Source of the DNA: Lactobacillus kalixensis DSM 16043
GTDB taxonomy: Bacteria > Bacillota > Bacilli > Lactobacillales > Lactobacillaceae
Reading direction: 5' to 3'
Assembly (NCBI RefSeq): GCF_001434335.1
Contig: NZ_AZFM01000020.1
Span: 1 to 34,660 of the forward strand
DNA: 34,660 nt
Shown: piece by piece, positions 7,133-14,574 of the stretch
How the letters are laid out: each line of letters begins with the position of its first letter
How positions within the stretch are numbered: position 1 is the stretch's first letter
Notes under the pieces: generated by a model
Seen by the model: only the letters and a program-made list of their open reading frames with translations
The model's database searches: none
Told to the model about the DNA's origin: nothing
Made by a program: the position numbers and the translations under genes

Positions 7133-8161
7133 TTATGCATAGATATTATCTTCTAACTCTAGATCTAACTCAAAAACTAAATTAAGATGATAATTTTCAT
7201 TTACTTTATCGAAGCGTTTCTTAATTGATTCAAAAATTTCTTTTGACCCTTTAACTCTCTTAAACCTATCGGGTAAATCAGAGTAATTTAAAGAGTGATA
7301 AATTCTATTGAATAAAGTAAATAAATCTTCTGGCCGTTCTTTGTCAGCGATCTTATCGATTAAAGCTGTAGTTATGTTCTTTTTAATTGCATCTGATTCG
7401 TCTAAAAATAGCGTAGTATCTCTCTGCTCGCGATAAAGTTGCTCTAAATAAGTTTTATTACGTCCATAAAAAGTACTATGCCCTGCAAGTAGCTTTAAAT
7501 CCGTCATTACAATGCAACTTTTGTCATTGATCTTGACATCAGGAAACATCTCTTCATACCACGGAAGTTCCTTCAACAATAATCTGATTTTATCTTCATT
7601 GGTCATTTTGGAATAATTCTCATGACTATTTTTAAAATCATTCCCAATTATTCCTTTTACATAACTCATCTTTTCTATCAATCCTTCTGACAGAAATTCC
7701 TTATCATCAGAATGTTGATTCAACGCTTTCTCGCCAAAATATTCTTTAGTTATTCCTAGTAAAATATTTTTGGTCTGTAGATATTGAATTGGCGTATTGT
7801 TATTGAAGTATTCCTTGATTGCCTTACTCTGCAAGAATACATCTGATTCACCTTTAGAATGTTTTTCTAAAAAATCAACGATCTGATCAGAAACAGACTT
7901 AAGAATCAGTATCTGCCCTGTATCTTCAGGAAAAGCTTTCTTTATTTGACTACCTACTTCATCACGATTGTTCTTTCTAGTCGTAACATAAATAGATAAA
8001 CTTTTATCATCTTTTTTAATTTGATCAATTATTTGATGAATAACTGCATAACTCTTTCCTGATCCTGTTGCATCTTCTAGTACATACAAATATGGATAAA
8101 TTTTTTCTTTATAAATTCTTTTTAAGACTTTCTGTATGGCATTAACTCTTTCTTCATGCAT
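7133..8161 (-). pseudogene. fragment 1: helicase RecA1 domain
   Basis: The first 342 residues up to the first TAA. They hold the P-loop EDATGSGKS, a motif Ia-like TTRKNN, and DESD as motif II. If translated alone this is a RecA1 domain without the second lobe, unable to act as a helicase. The codon order across the stop (IYA, stop, IRDSHLIVIS) reads naturally as coding on both sides. Confidence 0.7.
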
Positions 8162-8267
8162 AACTTTGATGGTCTCCTTAATAAACTAACAAATATTCAC
8201 ACATCTTAGCATGCATTTTTCAATTACAGTAATAACTTACATTCATTGTTAACAAACTAAACAAAAA

Positions 8268-8303
8268 GTCTCAGAACTATTCCAATTAAGATAATTCTGA
8301 GAC
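8268..8303 (-). terminator. isolated terminator-like hairpin
   Basis: GTCTCAGAA (8268-8276) and TTCTGAGAC (8295-8303) form a 9-bp perfect stem. On the minus strand it is followed by TTTTTG. It lies in the divergent gap between the DdmD-like gene and the membrane protein, with no minus-strand gene upstream. It may be an attenuator in the ddmD-like leader or a relic of a lost gene. Confidence 0.5.
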
Positions 8304-8372
8304 CTGTTATATTTTTGATGAGTAATTTTTTGAGAGAGATAAATTATTTTATTACGAATAGCATGTATATAG

Positions 8373-8401
8373 TTGGTGTATAGTTAAAGTTAAAGCATAT
8401 T
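8373..8401 (+). promoter_or_regulatory. weak promoter of the membrane-protein gene
   Basis: TTGGTG (8373-8378), a 17-bp spacer and CATATT (8396-8401), starting about 16 nt before the coding region. The hexamers are poor, so confidence is low. Confidence 0.35.
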
Positions 8402-8423
8402 TAACTCGACTACAGGTGAAAAA

Positions 8424-9602
8424 ATGACCTTCGTTTGGCCCTTCATCTTTGCTTATTCCATCGAAAAGACGATGCCTTTTTTACTCAACGGCAGTTTAAA
8501 CTTGCGCACTTGGTCAGAAATCAACAAGATGTTGCGTCTATTAGCGCTAGCCGGTATTGCACTAGCAACTTTAGGCTTATATTTACGCTATGAATGGTTA
8601 ATGGACATTGGAATAATCATATTAGCAATTGGAATTAGCGGAATAAAATTTTTAGTCGGAACAAATAAAAATCTACCTTCTATAACAACTTTAGTTTCCG
8701 GAATCGCAACTATCTTTTGTCTTATAGTGATGACTTTTCTATTATTAAAAGTTTCTGCAATTTATGGTTTTCTCTTCTTTGGGATGCTCATATTCTTAGA
8801 AACAATTTATGCCTGGATGATCGAAAAGGACCCAAAGACAAGTTTCAACAAAAACATTGTGATTAATAAACGGCAATACTTTATAGATTTTATTATTTTA
8901 ATCACCTTCTTCATTGTTAGTATTTTCAAAAAAACTGGTCAAATATCTGACTTTAGCATTATCCTAGTTATCTTAGCGATTATTGGTATTACTATTGAAA
9001 AAAGTACACTCTTGAAGAAACCCGACCGCCCGATACGAATTTGGCTTGGTGGAATTAAAAATTACATTATCGTTTATACTTTACTTTTTGCTTTTCAGCA
9101 GGATAAAGCTATTTGGATTTTCATCATGTTTACCGAATTACTATTAAGCGGGATGTTAGCAAAAATAATCATTAAAAAGACCCACAACATAAAATTAACT
9201 CAAAAATTCACCATCACATTTTTCTTTCTTTTGCTAGGCTTGTTAATCACTTGTAATGAATTTGGATACTTATTTGGAATCGGACTAGTATTACTTTGCG
9301 ACAGTCTATTAAACATTTGGAGTAAAGGAGTTGCACATGATGACACTAGTAATATTAGTGCCAAGCTTTCTTCACTTGGTTCATTATTAAATCAAATTAT
9401 TTTATTCGGAACACTTGAAATTATTTCATATATCAAATTAGATAATAAATTAGCACTTTTAATGCCTTACTTAAGCCATCAGTCAGAGTTAGTTTATACT
9501 CCAGAAATGACGTATTTACGCTTACTTATGCTTATTATTTTCATCATCACTGGATTAGGCGCATATTGTTACATTCAAAAAGATCTATTTAAAAACAATT
9601 AA
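8424..9602 (+). CDS. polytopic membrane protein of unknown function
   Basis: A 392-residue, strongly hydrophobic protein with about 10-12 predicted transmembrane helices, short loops and few charged stretches. The start ATG lies 5 nt after AGGTGA. No transporter signature was recognised. The layout is compatible with a major-facilitator-like or polysaccharide-related permease, but that would be a guess. It is a single-gene unit, divergent from the DdmD-like operon and convergent with the ABM-domain gene; the two share a terminator. Confidence 0.75.
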   Translation: MTFVWPFIFAYSIEKTMPFLLNGSLNLRTWSEINKMLRLLALAGIALATLGLYLRYEWLMDIGIIILAIGISGIKFLVGTNKNLPSITTLVSGIATIFCLIVMTFLLLKVSAIYGFLFFGMLIFLETIYAWMIEKDPKTSFNKNIVINKRQYFIDFIILITFFIVSIFKKTGQISDFSIILVILAIIGITIEKSTLLKKPDRPIRIWLGGIKNYIIVYTLLFAFQQDKAIWIFIMFTELLLSGMLAKIIIKKTHNIKLTQKFTITFFFLLLGLLITCNEFGYLFGIGLVLLCDSLLNIWSKGVAHDDTSNISAKLSSLGSLLNQIILFGTLEIISYIKLDNKLALLMPYLSHQSELVYTPEMTYLRLLMLIIFIITGLGAYCYIQKDLFKNN

Positions 9603-9612
9603 TATGTTCATT

Positions 9613-9652
9613 AAAAAAGCATACCTTAGCTCTAGTGCCAAAATATGCTTAT
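9613..9652. terminator. bidirectional terminator
   Basis: AAGCATA (9617-9623) pairs with TATGCTT (9644-9650). An A-run (9613-9618) supplies the U tail for the minus-strand ABM gene, which ends at 9659. The plus-strand tail for the membrane-protein gene is weaker. Confidence 0.65.
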
Positions 9653-9658
9653 CTTTAA

Positions 9659-10321
9659 TTAATATTCTAATTTTCCTTGATCTACGATAATATCAGGATT
9701 TAGATCAATCGCTTCACGACTATAGATCATGTCATGTACTTGCTTTTCAAAATTTGCGTATTGACTAGACTGGCTATACTGTTTAGCAGCAACTTTACTG
9801 TCAAAAATTTCAAAAATACGCCATTCGTTCTCAACGTCGAAGAAATTACCTGCAAGTACACCCTTTAGTCCAGGAACTTTCTCCATACTCTGTGATACTT
9901 CTTCGCGAAGTGCAGCTCCAAACTTCTTCAAATCTTCATCAACTAAGGTTAATTTTAAAATTCGAACATAATAGTCATTCTGACCAGCAACTCGCAACGG
10001 TTCATCTTTAGTTAGAATGATTTGCGGAGTTAATTCAAACACTTCACGCCCTATAACAGTATTTTTAGCTACATTACTAAATTCTTTGAATTGAGGTGAA
10101 CTTGCATGAATTTCATAGCTGCTCTCATCGCGGTAACATTCAAGTACATAATTACTTGTCTTGGGACTATCGTCATTAGTTAAAGCCATGAAAAGCGTGC
10201 CAGGTTCTTTTTTAATTGATGTAGTCATATTTTTCTTGCCAACTTCTTGGAACCTAGCAACGTCTTTAGCATCAATATTTAAATGGAAAAATCTTAAAAT
10301 CGTTGAATCATTCAATTTCAT
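9659..10321 (-). CDS. tandem antibiotic biosynthesis monooxygenase (ABM) domain protein
   Basis: A 220-residue cytoplasmic protein made of two ferredoxin-like ABM repeats. The first (about 5-100) has FQEVGKKNMTTSIKKEPGTL and YVLECYRDESSYEIHASSPQF. The second (about 110-205) has EVSQSMEKVPGLKGVLA and WRIFEIFDSKVAAKQYSQSSQY. Such proteins act as cofactor-free quinol oxygenases or, in related families, heme oxygenases; the substrate is unknown here. It is monocistronic with the shared terminator at 9613-9652. No strong Shine-Dalgarno is visible before the ATG, although the start fits the domain boundary. Confidence 0.85.
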   Translation of the reverse strand: MKLNDSTILRFFHLNIDAKDVARFQEVGKKNMTTSIKKEPGTLFMALTNDDSPKTSNYVLECYRDESSYEIHASSPQFKEFSNVAKNTVIGREVFELTPQIILTKDEPLRVAGQNDYYVRILKLTLVDEDLKKFGAALREEVSQSMEKVPGLKGVLAGNFFDVENEWRIFEIFDSKVAAKQYSQSSQYANFEKQVHDMIYSREAIDLNPDIIVDQGKLEY

Positions 10322-10415
10322 AATAGGCCTCTATGTATTGAAAACAATCTATCTATTCAAAACTTATTATAACCTACTTAATCCAGAGATTAGGCTAATA
10401 TAGCCTACAAATTGC

Positions 10416-10482
10416 GATTGAAAACGCGAGAGAAAACTTTTCAACCGCGTTTTCAATCTTTTTCGAGCGATTTTTCAATCGC
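10416..10482. repeat. two nested inverted repeats
   Basis: GATTGAAAACGCG (10416-10428) and CGCGTTTTCAATC (10446-10458) form a perfect 13-bp stem with a 17-nt loop. A second stem, GCGATT/AATCGC, follows at 10467-10482. Both lie downstream of the minus-strand ATP-binding gene and share words with the repeat at 10471-10520. Confidence 0.75.
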
Positions 10483-10520
10483 AAACGAGAGAAAAAACGG
10501 TTGAAAACTTAATCAACCGT
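10471..10520 (-). repeat. 50-bp terminator repeat, copy 1
   Basis: Nearly identical to 11603-11652, with three visible differences. The core CGGTTGA-loop-TCAACCG followed on the minus strand by TTTTTTCTCTCG is a terminator. This copy ends the ATP-binding gene at 10523. Confidence 0.8.
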
Positions 10521-10522
10521 GC

Positions 10523-11446
10523 TTATTTTCTTGAATATTTAGTTGCTCTTCCGTTACCTTCTTTTTCTAGATATCCTTTCTCAATTAAATGATTGATTAT
10601 TTGCAATGCCTTAGTCCTGCCGAAGCTTGTGTCATTAACAATTTCTTTAGTCGATAATGGACCGCTATCAAGGACTTGATATATCTCATTTTCCTCTCTT
10701 GAAAGCTCATCTACGCTAATTTGTTTTACAGGCAGTACGATGGAAATAGAATTTTCATATGTATGAAATTGTGGTTTAACCAAGCTATTTTCGTATGAAT
10801 CTACAATTCTTATAATTCCTGTCCCAAATTGTTCAATAAGACCTAATCTAAAAAATATATTGGCGATAATTGGATTACGTAAAATAGAAATTTGACCGTT
10901 CAAATATTCTTCTTTACTTAACCCCGCTGGCAATCCACCTGGTGAAGTTACTTCTATTTTGTCATCATACATTGACACTTTTGTCTGTGAATCGACATCC
11001 CACGTCCTATGGACCAAAGCATTAGCAATCGCTTCTCTAAATGCTTCTTCAGGAATTTGTGAAACAACTTTTCGATTTGATCCAATAATTTCTTCATGCT
11101 GATAATACTGTCTATATTTGGAAATTGCAGAATTATATTGTTCAAGAATTGAAATCTTCTCATAATTAGCACGATCTAACATAATATTGATGTTTTTACC
11201 AAAGCGAACCATATCGATTCCTCGAAATTGATTTTTATCAGCTAATAATGCTCCAGCATTGGTATATCCTTCAGACTTTTTATATAAGTCTAATGTAATT
11301 AACACATCTTCAGAAATTTTTTCGATTCCAAGATCTTTTTTCAATGTGCTTTCTAAGACAGAAAAAGTTAAGTCTTGTTGCTCTGAAATTAAGCCATCGA
11401 AAGTTCGTGCCTTTGAAAATGAATTAGTAATTGCTTCTCGCATCAT
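10523..11446 (-). CDS. ATP-binding DNA-binding regulator lacking its AlbA_2 domain
   Basis: A 307-residue protein matching the C-terminal two thirds of the RecG-like/Schlafen AlbA_2 regulator family. It has a GHKL-type ATP-binding segment (EEAFREAIANALVHRTW, DDKIEVTSPGGLP, IEQFGTGI) and a C-terminal winged helix (GPLSTKEIVNDTSFGRTKALQIINHLIEKGYL). The family normally begins with a roughly 120-residue AlbA_2 domain. Here a TGA lies two codons before the ATG, so the gene is either 5'-truncated or a short natural form. AGAGATG precedes the start. Near-identical terminator repeats (10471-10520, 11603-11652) bracket the gene, suggesting later insertion or duplication. Target DNA is unknown. Confidence 0.75.
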   Translation of the reverse strand: MMREAITNSFSKARTFDGLISEQQDLTFSVLESTLKKDLGIEKISEDVLITLDLYKKSEGYTNAGALLADKNQFRGIDMVRFGKNINIMLDRANYEKISILEQYNSAISKYRQYYQHEEIIGSNRKVVSQIPEEAFREAIANALVHRTWDVDSQTKVSMYDDKIEVTSPGGLPAGLSKEEYLNGQISILRNPIIANIFFRLGLIEQFGTGIIRIVDSYENSLVKPQFHTYENSISIVLPVKQISVDELSREENEIYQVLDSGPLSTKEIVNDTSFGRTKALQIINHLIEKGYLEKEGNGRATKYSRK

Positions 11447-11562
11447 TTTTCATCTCTTTTCTTTATTCAATAAATATCATTAAATTCAGATATTGTCCAA
11501 AGAATATACAATTTTTTTGAAGCGATATATCTTCTACAAACCTACCTTTAGTTAAAAAAACA

Positions 11563-11592
11563 AATTCAGCACCTTAACAGATACTGAATCTC
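11563..11592 (-). terminator. extra terminator downstream of metQ
   Basis: ATTCAG and CTGAAT form a hairpin (about 11565-11590), followed on the minus strand by TTGTTTTTTT. It lies beyond the metQ terminator repeat and before the ATP-binding gene, isolating the two. Confidence 0.6.
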
Positions 11593-11602
11593 CTTTTTAA
11601 AC

Positions 11603-11652
11603 TTTTTCAATTGCAAGCGAGAGAAAAAACGGTTGAAAATTTAATCAACCGT
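11603..11652 (-). repeat. 50-bp terminator repeat, copy 2
   Basis: The same hairpin as copy 1 (CGGTTGA/TCAACCG plus TTTTTT on the minus strand). It starts 11 nt after the metQ stop and terminates metQ. The copies are 1132 bp apart. Confidence 0.8.
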
Positions 11653-11663
11653 TTTCCTCAATC

Positions 11664-12515
11664 TTAAAACTTCTTATCCCAAGCAGGAATTTGCTTATTA
11701 CCGTAGAATTGCTTGTATAATTTCTTAGTTGCTTCAGTTTGGTAAGCTTTCACAACTTCACGGTAAATCTTCTTATTCTTGTCCTTAGTTCTTGCACAAA
11801 TGATGTTTACCCATTGCTTTGAGTCTTTGTTCAATGGTTCAACGTAGATAGTTTGCTTTTCACCAAGACCAGCTGGACCAGCAAAGTCATTGTTAACAAC
11901 AGCTGCGTCAACATCGTTAATTACACGACTAGTTTGTTCGGAAGCAACTTCCTTAATCTTGAAATTACGTGGGTTGCTTGTAATATCAGCTACAGAAACT
12001 AATGTCTTGCCCTTTCTCAATTTAATAAGACCGGCATTTTTCAAAACAAACAATGCACGTGATTCATTAGTTGGATCGTTTGGTACTACAATAGTTGCAT
12101 TATCTGGCAAGCTACTTAACTTCTTGTACTTCTTTGAGTACAAACGAATTGGAGCAATGTAAGTATCACCAATTGCAGTAATTCCACCCTTGTTTGCTTT
12201 ATTCCATTCTTTCAAAAATGCATAGTGTTGGAAAGCATTCAAATCAATATCACCAGACTTCAAAGCCTTATCTGGTTGATCATAACCATCGAAACTTCTA
12301 GTCTTTACAATAATGCCATAGTCCTTTTTAGCTCTTTTTGCGACACTTTGCCAAATCTTGATATCGCCCTTACTTGCACCAACAATCCCCACAGTAACAG
12401 TCTTTTCAGCTTCTGAATTGGCTGGCTTTGGTCCAAAGCTAAACCAGCTAACTACCGCTATTAATACCACTGCAATTGACAAAATTATAATATTACGTTG
12501 CTTCTTTTTTCTCAT
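11664..12515 (-). CDS. metQ: MetQ-family methionine ABC transporter substrate-binding protein
   Basis: A 283-residue NlpA/MetQ-family protein (PF03180) that binds methionine outside the cell for MetNI. The mature part begins about VTVGIVGASKGD, with family motifs GYDQPDKALKSGDIDLNAFQHYAFL and VVPNDPTNESRAL. The N-terminus MRKKKQRN plus one hydrophobic helix has no lipobox Cys, so it is probably anchored by an uncleaved helix. The ATG at 12515 (GGGAGA upstream) is chosen over an in-frame upstream start at 12584 that would lie inside the T-box terminator. A T-box leader controls it. No metN or metI gene is adjacent. Confidence 0.88.
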   Translation of the reverse strand: MRKKKQRNIIILSIAVVLIAVVSWFSFGPKPANSEAEKTVTVGIVGASKGDIKIWQSVAKRAKKDYGIIVKTRSFDGYDQPDKALKSGDIDLNAFQHYAFLKEWNKANKGGITAIGDTYIAPIRLYSKKYKKLSSLPDNATIVVPNDPTNESRALFVLKNAGLIKLRKGKTLVSVADITSNPRNFKIKEVASEQTSRVINDVDAAVVNNDFAGPAGLGEKQTIYVEPLNKDSKQWVNIICARTKDKNKKIYREVVKAYQTEATKKLYKQFYGNKQIPAWDKKF

Positions 12516-12535
12516 TTTTATTTCTCCCTGAAAAA

Positions 12536-12803
12536 ACAAAAAGCACTCGCCCCTACTTAAAGGACGAATGCTTCGTGATACCACCTTTATTTACTACCCG
12601 CTTGCGCGCAATAGTCTCGCTAACTATCTGACAATAGTTTGCAGAGATAACGGCTGCAAAACCGACACTGACTAAATATCACCAGTATTGATCATTCTGA
12701 GTCCATGTTCATCAATCTTGTCCAATCGCCTCTCACCATTCAGCGACTCTCTGTAATAAACTACAATCGATTACTCTACTCGTCGAGATCTTTTTAATAT
12801 TTG
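12536..12803 (-). promoter_or_regulatory. T-box riboswitch of metQ
   Basis: The minus-strand leader contains the conserved T-box AAAGGTGGTATCACG (12588-12574). An intrinsic terminator follows (arms 12572-12562 and 12553-12542, U tail 12541-12536). A long structured Stem I region with the typical AGAGAGTCGCTG and GGTGAGAGGCGATTGG segments extends to about 12800. Uncharged tRNA binding would open the terminator. The specifier is probably AUG (Met), from GAACATGGACTC and from the gene controlled; this codon was inferred, not folded. Confidence 0.88.
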
Positions 12804-12809
12804 ATTATT

Positions 12810-12838
12810 AATTTATCAGGTAAATTTCATCTTGTCAA
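12810..12838 (-). promoter_or_regulatory. promoter of the T-box/metQ transcript
   Basis: Minus strand TTGACA (12838-12833), a 17-bp spacer and TAAATT (12815-12810). The predicted start is near 12803, immediately before T-box Stem I. Confidence 0.75.
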
Positions 12839-12853
12839 CACATTTTATAATTT

Positions 12854-13789
12854 TTATTTAAAAAGTTCATTTCCATAGTGATTTACAATTCTCGCCATAG
12901 TTGGTGCATCATGTCCACCACCAGGTTGGATGTAGTATTCAAGGTTATCACGATCGAATTGTGGCAGTCTCCACATTGCCCTGATTTGAGGTTCCATAGA
13001 TCCGCTAGTTCCATCGTTTGATCCAACACCAGCCATGATCTTGAACTTCAAATTTGGATTTCTTCTTACAGAATTTGCCAGCACTTGCGCTATTCTTTCA
13101 GGCTCAGAAGAGCCACCATCTGAAGTTACTGTCCATGAATCACCAGCCATTGGCATGTAGTACTTGAAGTATGGTAAATCATATTGAAATACATACCAAG
13201 TAGTGATTGAACCCATTGAAAAGCCACCAAATGCACGGTGATTTCTTGATCTTTGAAGTTGTTTCTTAGTTGTGTTCTTGGCGTATGTCTTGTAGCGCTT
13301 TTCAACTGCTGGAACTAAATCGTTCATCAATTCAGTCTTGGCGAATCTTCTATTAAGAGGGTTATCGTCATAGTAGCTGCTTGAGACTTGTCTTGGACTT
13401 GGATAATAAGTTGGAAAAACTACAATAGTGTTTTTTAACCGACCCGAACGATTCAAATTATCAAGTGTGCGTTTGAAGTTACCTTCGCGATAAAGTTGGG
13501 ACACGCCATTATTTACTTCGGTTGAGCCATGGAGTAAATAAAAGACATCATGCTTTTGATTAGCATTATAATTAGCAGGAAGATATACTAAAGCTCTCTT
13601 ATTGTAGGTTCTACCTTTGTAACGGGTTTTATAAGTGATTTTCTGAGTTCGGCTACCATTAGTTGAATTGGTTGTTGCAGCTGAACTTGAATCACTTGAG
13701 TTTTGGCCAGAATTATTGCCGCATGCTGCAACAATTGCACCAGCTGCAATGACTGAAGTTAAAAAAGTCGCGATTCTTTTCTTTTTCAT
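12854..13789 (-). CDS. secreted esterase lipoprotein, CE1/esterase D-like
   Basis: A 311-residue alpha/beta hydrolase exported as a lipoprotein: signal peptide MKKKRIATFLTSVIAAG with lipobox VAAC (Cys23), then a Ser/Asn/Thr-rich linker. The catalytic set is visible: GFSMG nucleophile (Ser191), the Asp in GSNDGT (about 259) and GGGHD (His293). The early block VYLPANY...YLLHG is typical of the enterochelin-esterase/feruloyl-esterase family (PF00756). It may cleave ester-linked plant or glycan substituents; the substrate is unknown. The gene starts 12 nt after the flavodoxin stop, so the two form an operon facing a divergent LysR regulator. Confidence 0.88.
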   Translation of the reverse strand: MKKKRIATFLTSVIAAGAIVAACGNNSGQNSSDSSSAATTNSTNGSRTQKITYKTRYKGRTYNKRALVYLPANYNANQKHDVFYLLHGSTEVNNGVSQLYREGNFKRTLDNLNRSGRLKNTIVVFPTYYPSPRQVSSSYYDDNPLNRRFAKTELMNDLVPAVEKRYKTYAKNTTKKQLQRSRNHRAFGGFSMGSITTWYVFQYDLPYFKYYMPMAGDSWTVTSDGGSSEPERIAQVLANSVRRNPNLKFKIMAGVGSNDGTSGSMEPQIRAMWRLPQFDRDNLEYYIQPGGGHDAPTMARIVNHYGNELFK

Positions 13790-13801
13790 ATTCTCATCAT
13801 C

Positions 13802-14407
13802 CTATTTTTCTAGTCCTAAGCCGCTAAGCCAACTTCTTACTTTGGAATTATTGTTATCATAACGAATACCTTGCTTATAAGTTGCACCATCATCTTGAGC
13901 GAGTTGACGAATAATTTTAGCAGATAGTCCAAGTGGTGTGCTCATACTTGTAGTAAATGGGATTACAGTCTTACCACTGAAGTTGTATTTGTCAAACAAG
14001 GTGTGAATCAACATTGGAGGTCTTTGCCACCAAGTTGGGTACCCGATCAAAACAGTATTATATTTAGAAAAGTTGGGAATTCTAGTTGCTAAAGCTGGAT
14101 GAATATTGTTACGAAGTTCTCGTTCACCACGCTTTACTGCAGAATCATAGTTTCCATATGCTTTAGTCGGGCGAATACGAACCATATCTGCACCTGTCTG
14201 TCTTTGGATATATTGAGCTGCCGACTTTGTTGTGCCTGATAATGAGAAGTATACAATCAATGTTTTGTTATTGCTATTTCCCTTTTGCACCCTAGCTGTT
14301 TTGGTTGAACTTGATGAACTAGCATTGGAATTACCATTTTGTGAACCTGATCTTGAGCAAGCAGAAAATACGAGCATTGCCAGCATCCCTAAACCTAAGA
14401 CCAACAT
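13802..14407 (-). CDS. flavodoxin-domain lipoprotein with frame-disrupted signal peptide
   Basis: A flavodoxin (Flavodoxin_4-like) domain follows a lipobox (FSAC) and a Ser/Asn linker. Motifs are LIVYFSLSGTTKSAAQYI (FMN phosphate loop), VLIGYPTWWQRPP, and PFTTSMSTPLG. It probably works as an extracytoplasmic flavoprotein redox partner. The ATG at 14407 gives a signal peptide with no basic N-region. A better start at ATG 14433 (GAGGTAG upstream) encodes MKHKK and would continue as NWRKMLVLGLG if the A7 tract (plus-strand T, 14418-14424) had eight bases. As written it hits a stop after 12 codons. A one-base slip or sequencing error is likely. Cotranscribed with the esterase. Confidence 0.82.
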   Translation of the reverse strand: MLVLGLGMLAMLVFSACSRSGSQNGNSNASSSSSTKTARVQKGNSNNKTLIVYFSLSGTTKSAAQYIQRQTGADMVRIRPTKAYGNYDSAVKRGERELRNNIHPALATRIPNFSKYNTVLIGYPTWWQRPPMLIHTLFDKYNFSGKTVIPFTTSMSTPLGLSAKIIRQLAQDDGATYKQGIRYDNNNSKVRSWLSGLGLEK

Positions 14408-14541
14408 TTTTCTCCAGTTTTTTTATGTTTCATCTTAACTACCTCGCTTAATTCTTCTCTGATATTTCTTAACAACTAGAGTATATTTGCTTTTTTATGC
14501 AAAAAAAACTGCCAAATTAGCATATCATTATGCAGTTAGTG

Positions 14542-14547
14542 TATACT
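14542..14547 (+). promoter_or_regulatory. -10 element of the LysR gene in the divergent region
   Basis: TATACT lies 27 nt before the LysR ATG, with no good -35. The 141-bp divergent region 14434-14574 holds ATGCA words (14497 and 14531 areas) that could be regulator half-sites. No classical T-N11-A site could be chosen with confidence. Confidence 0.35.
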
Positions 14548-14574
14548 ATTTTTAAAAAAGGGGATGAGTTAACG

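Larger units (their letters stand above)
4670..8161 (-). pseudogene. DdmD-like SF2 helicase-nuclease with three in-frame stops
   Basis: One continuous frame of 1163 codons, close to the size of V. cholerae DdmD, is interrupted by TAA at codon 343 (7135-7133), TAA at codon 823 (5695-5693) and TAG at codon 939 (5347-5345). No frameshift is present. Helicase motifs run in order: ATGSGKS (31-37), DESD (254-257), SATA (514-517), TSFNSMDRGVN (about 704-714) and x-TLGRMMR (823-830). A PD-(D/E)XK nuclease closes the protein (GEK about 1037, FELVDGF about 1066, VDVK 1078-1081). The second stop falls on the expected Gln of motif VI. The start ATG at 8161 follows AAGGAGA. It is probably inactivated recently; readthrough, reinitiation or sequencing error are alternatives. 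The DdmD assignment rests on architecture and context. Confidence 0.7.

Noticed and set aside
4670-8161. Reassigned genetic code with UAA/UAG read as Gln
   Set aside because: The same genes use CAA and CAG for Gln, and neighbouring genes end normally on TAA and TAG. There is no phage context or suppressor tRNA in the window. Mutation or error is simpler.
10471-11652. Insertion sequence with terminal repeats
   Set aside because: The repeats are direct copies of a terminator, not inverted ends, and no transposase is encoded between them.
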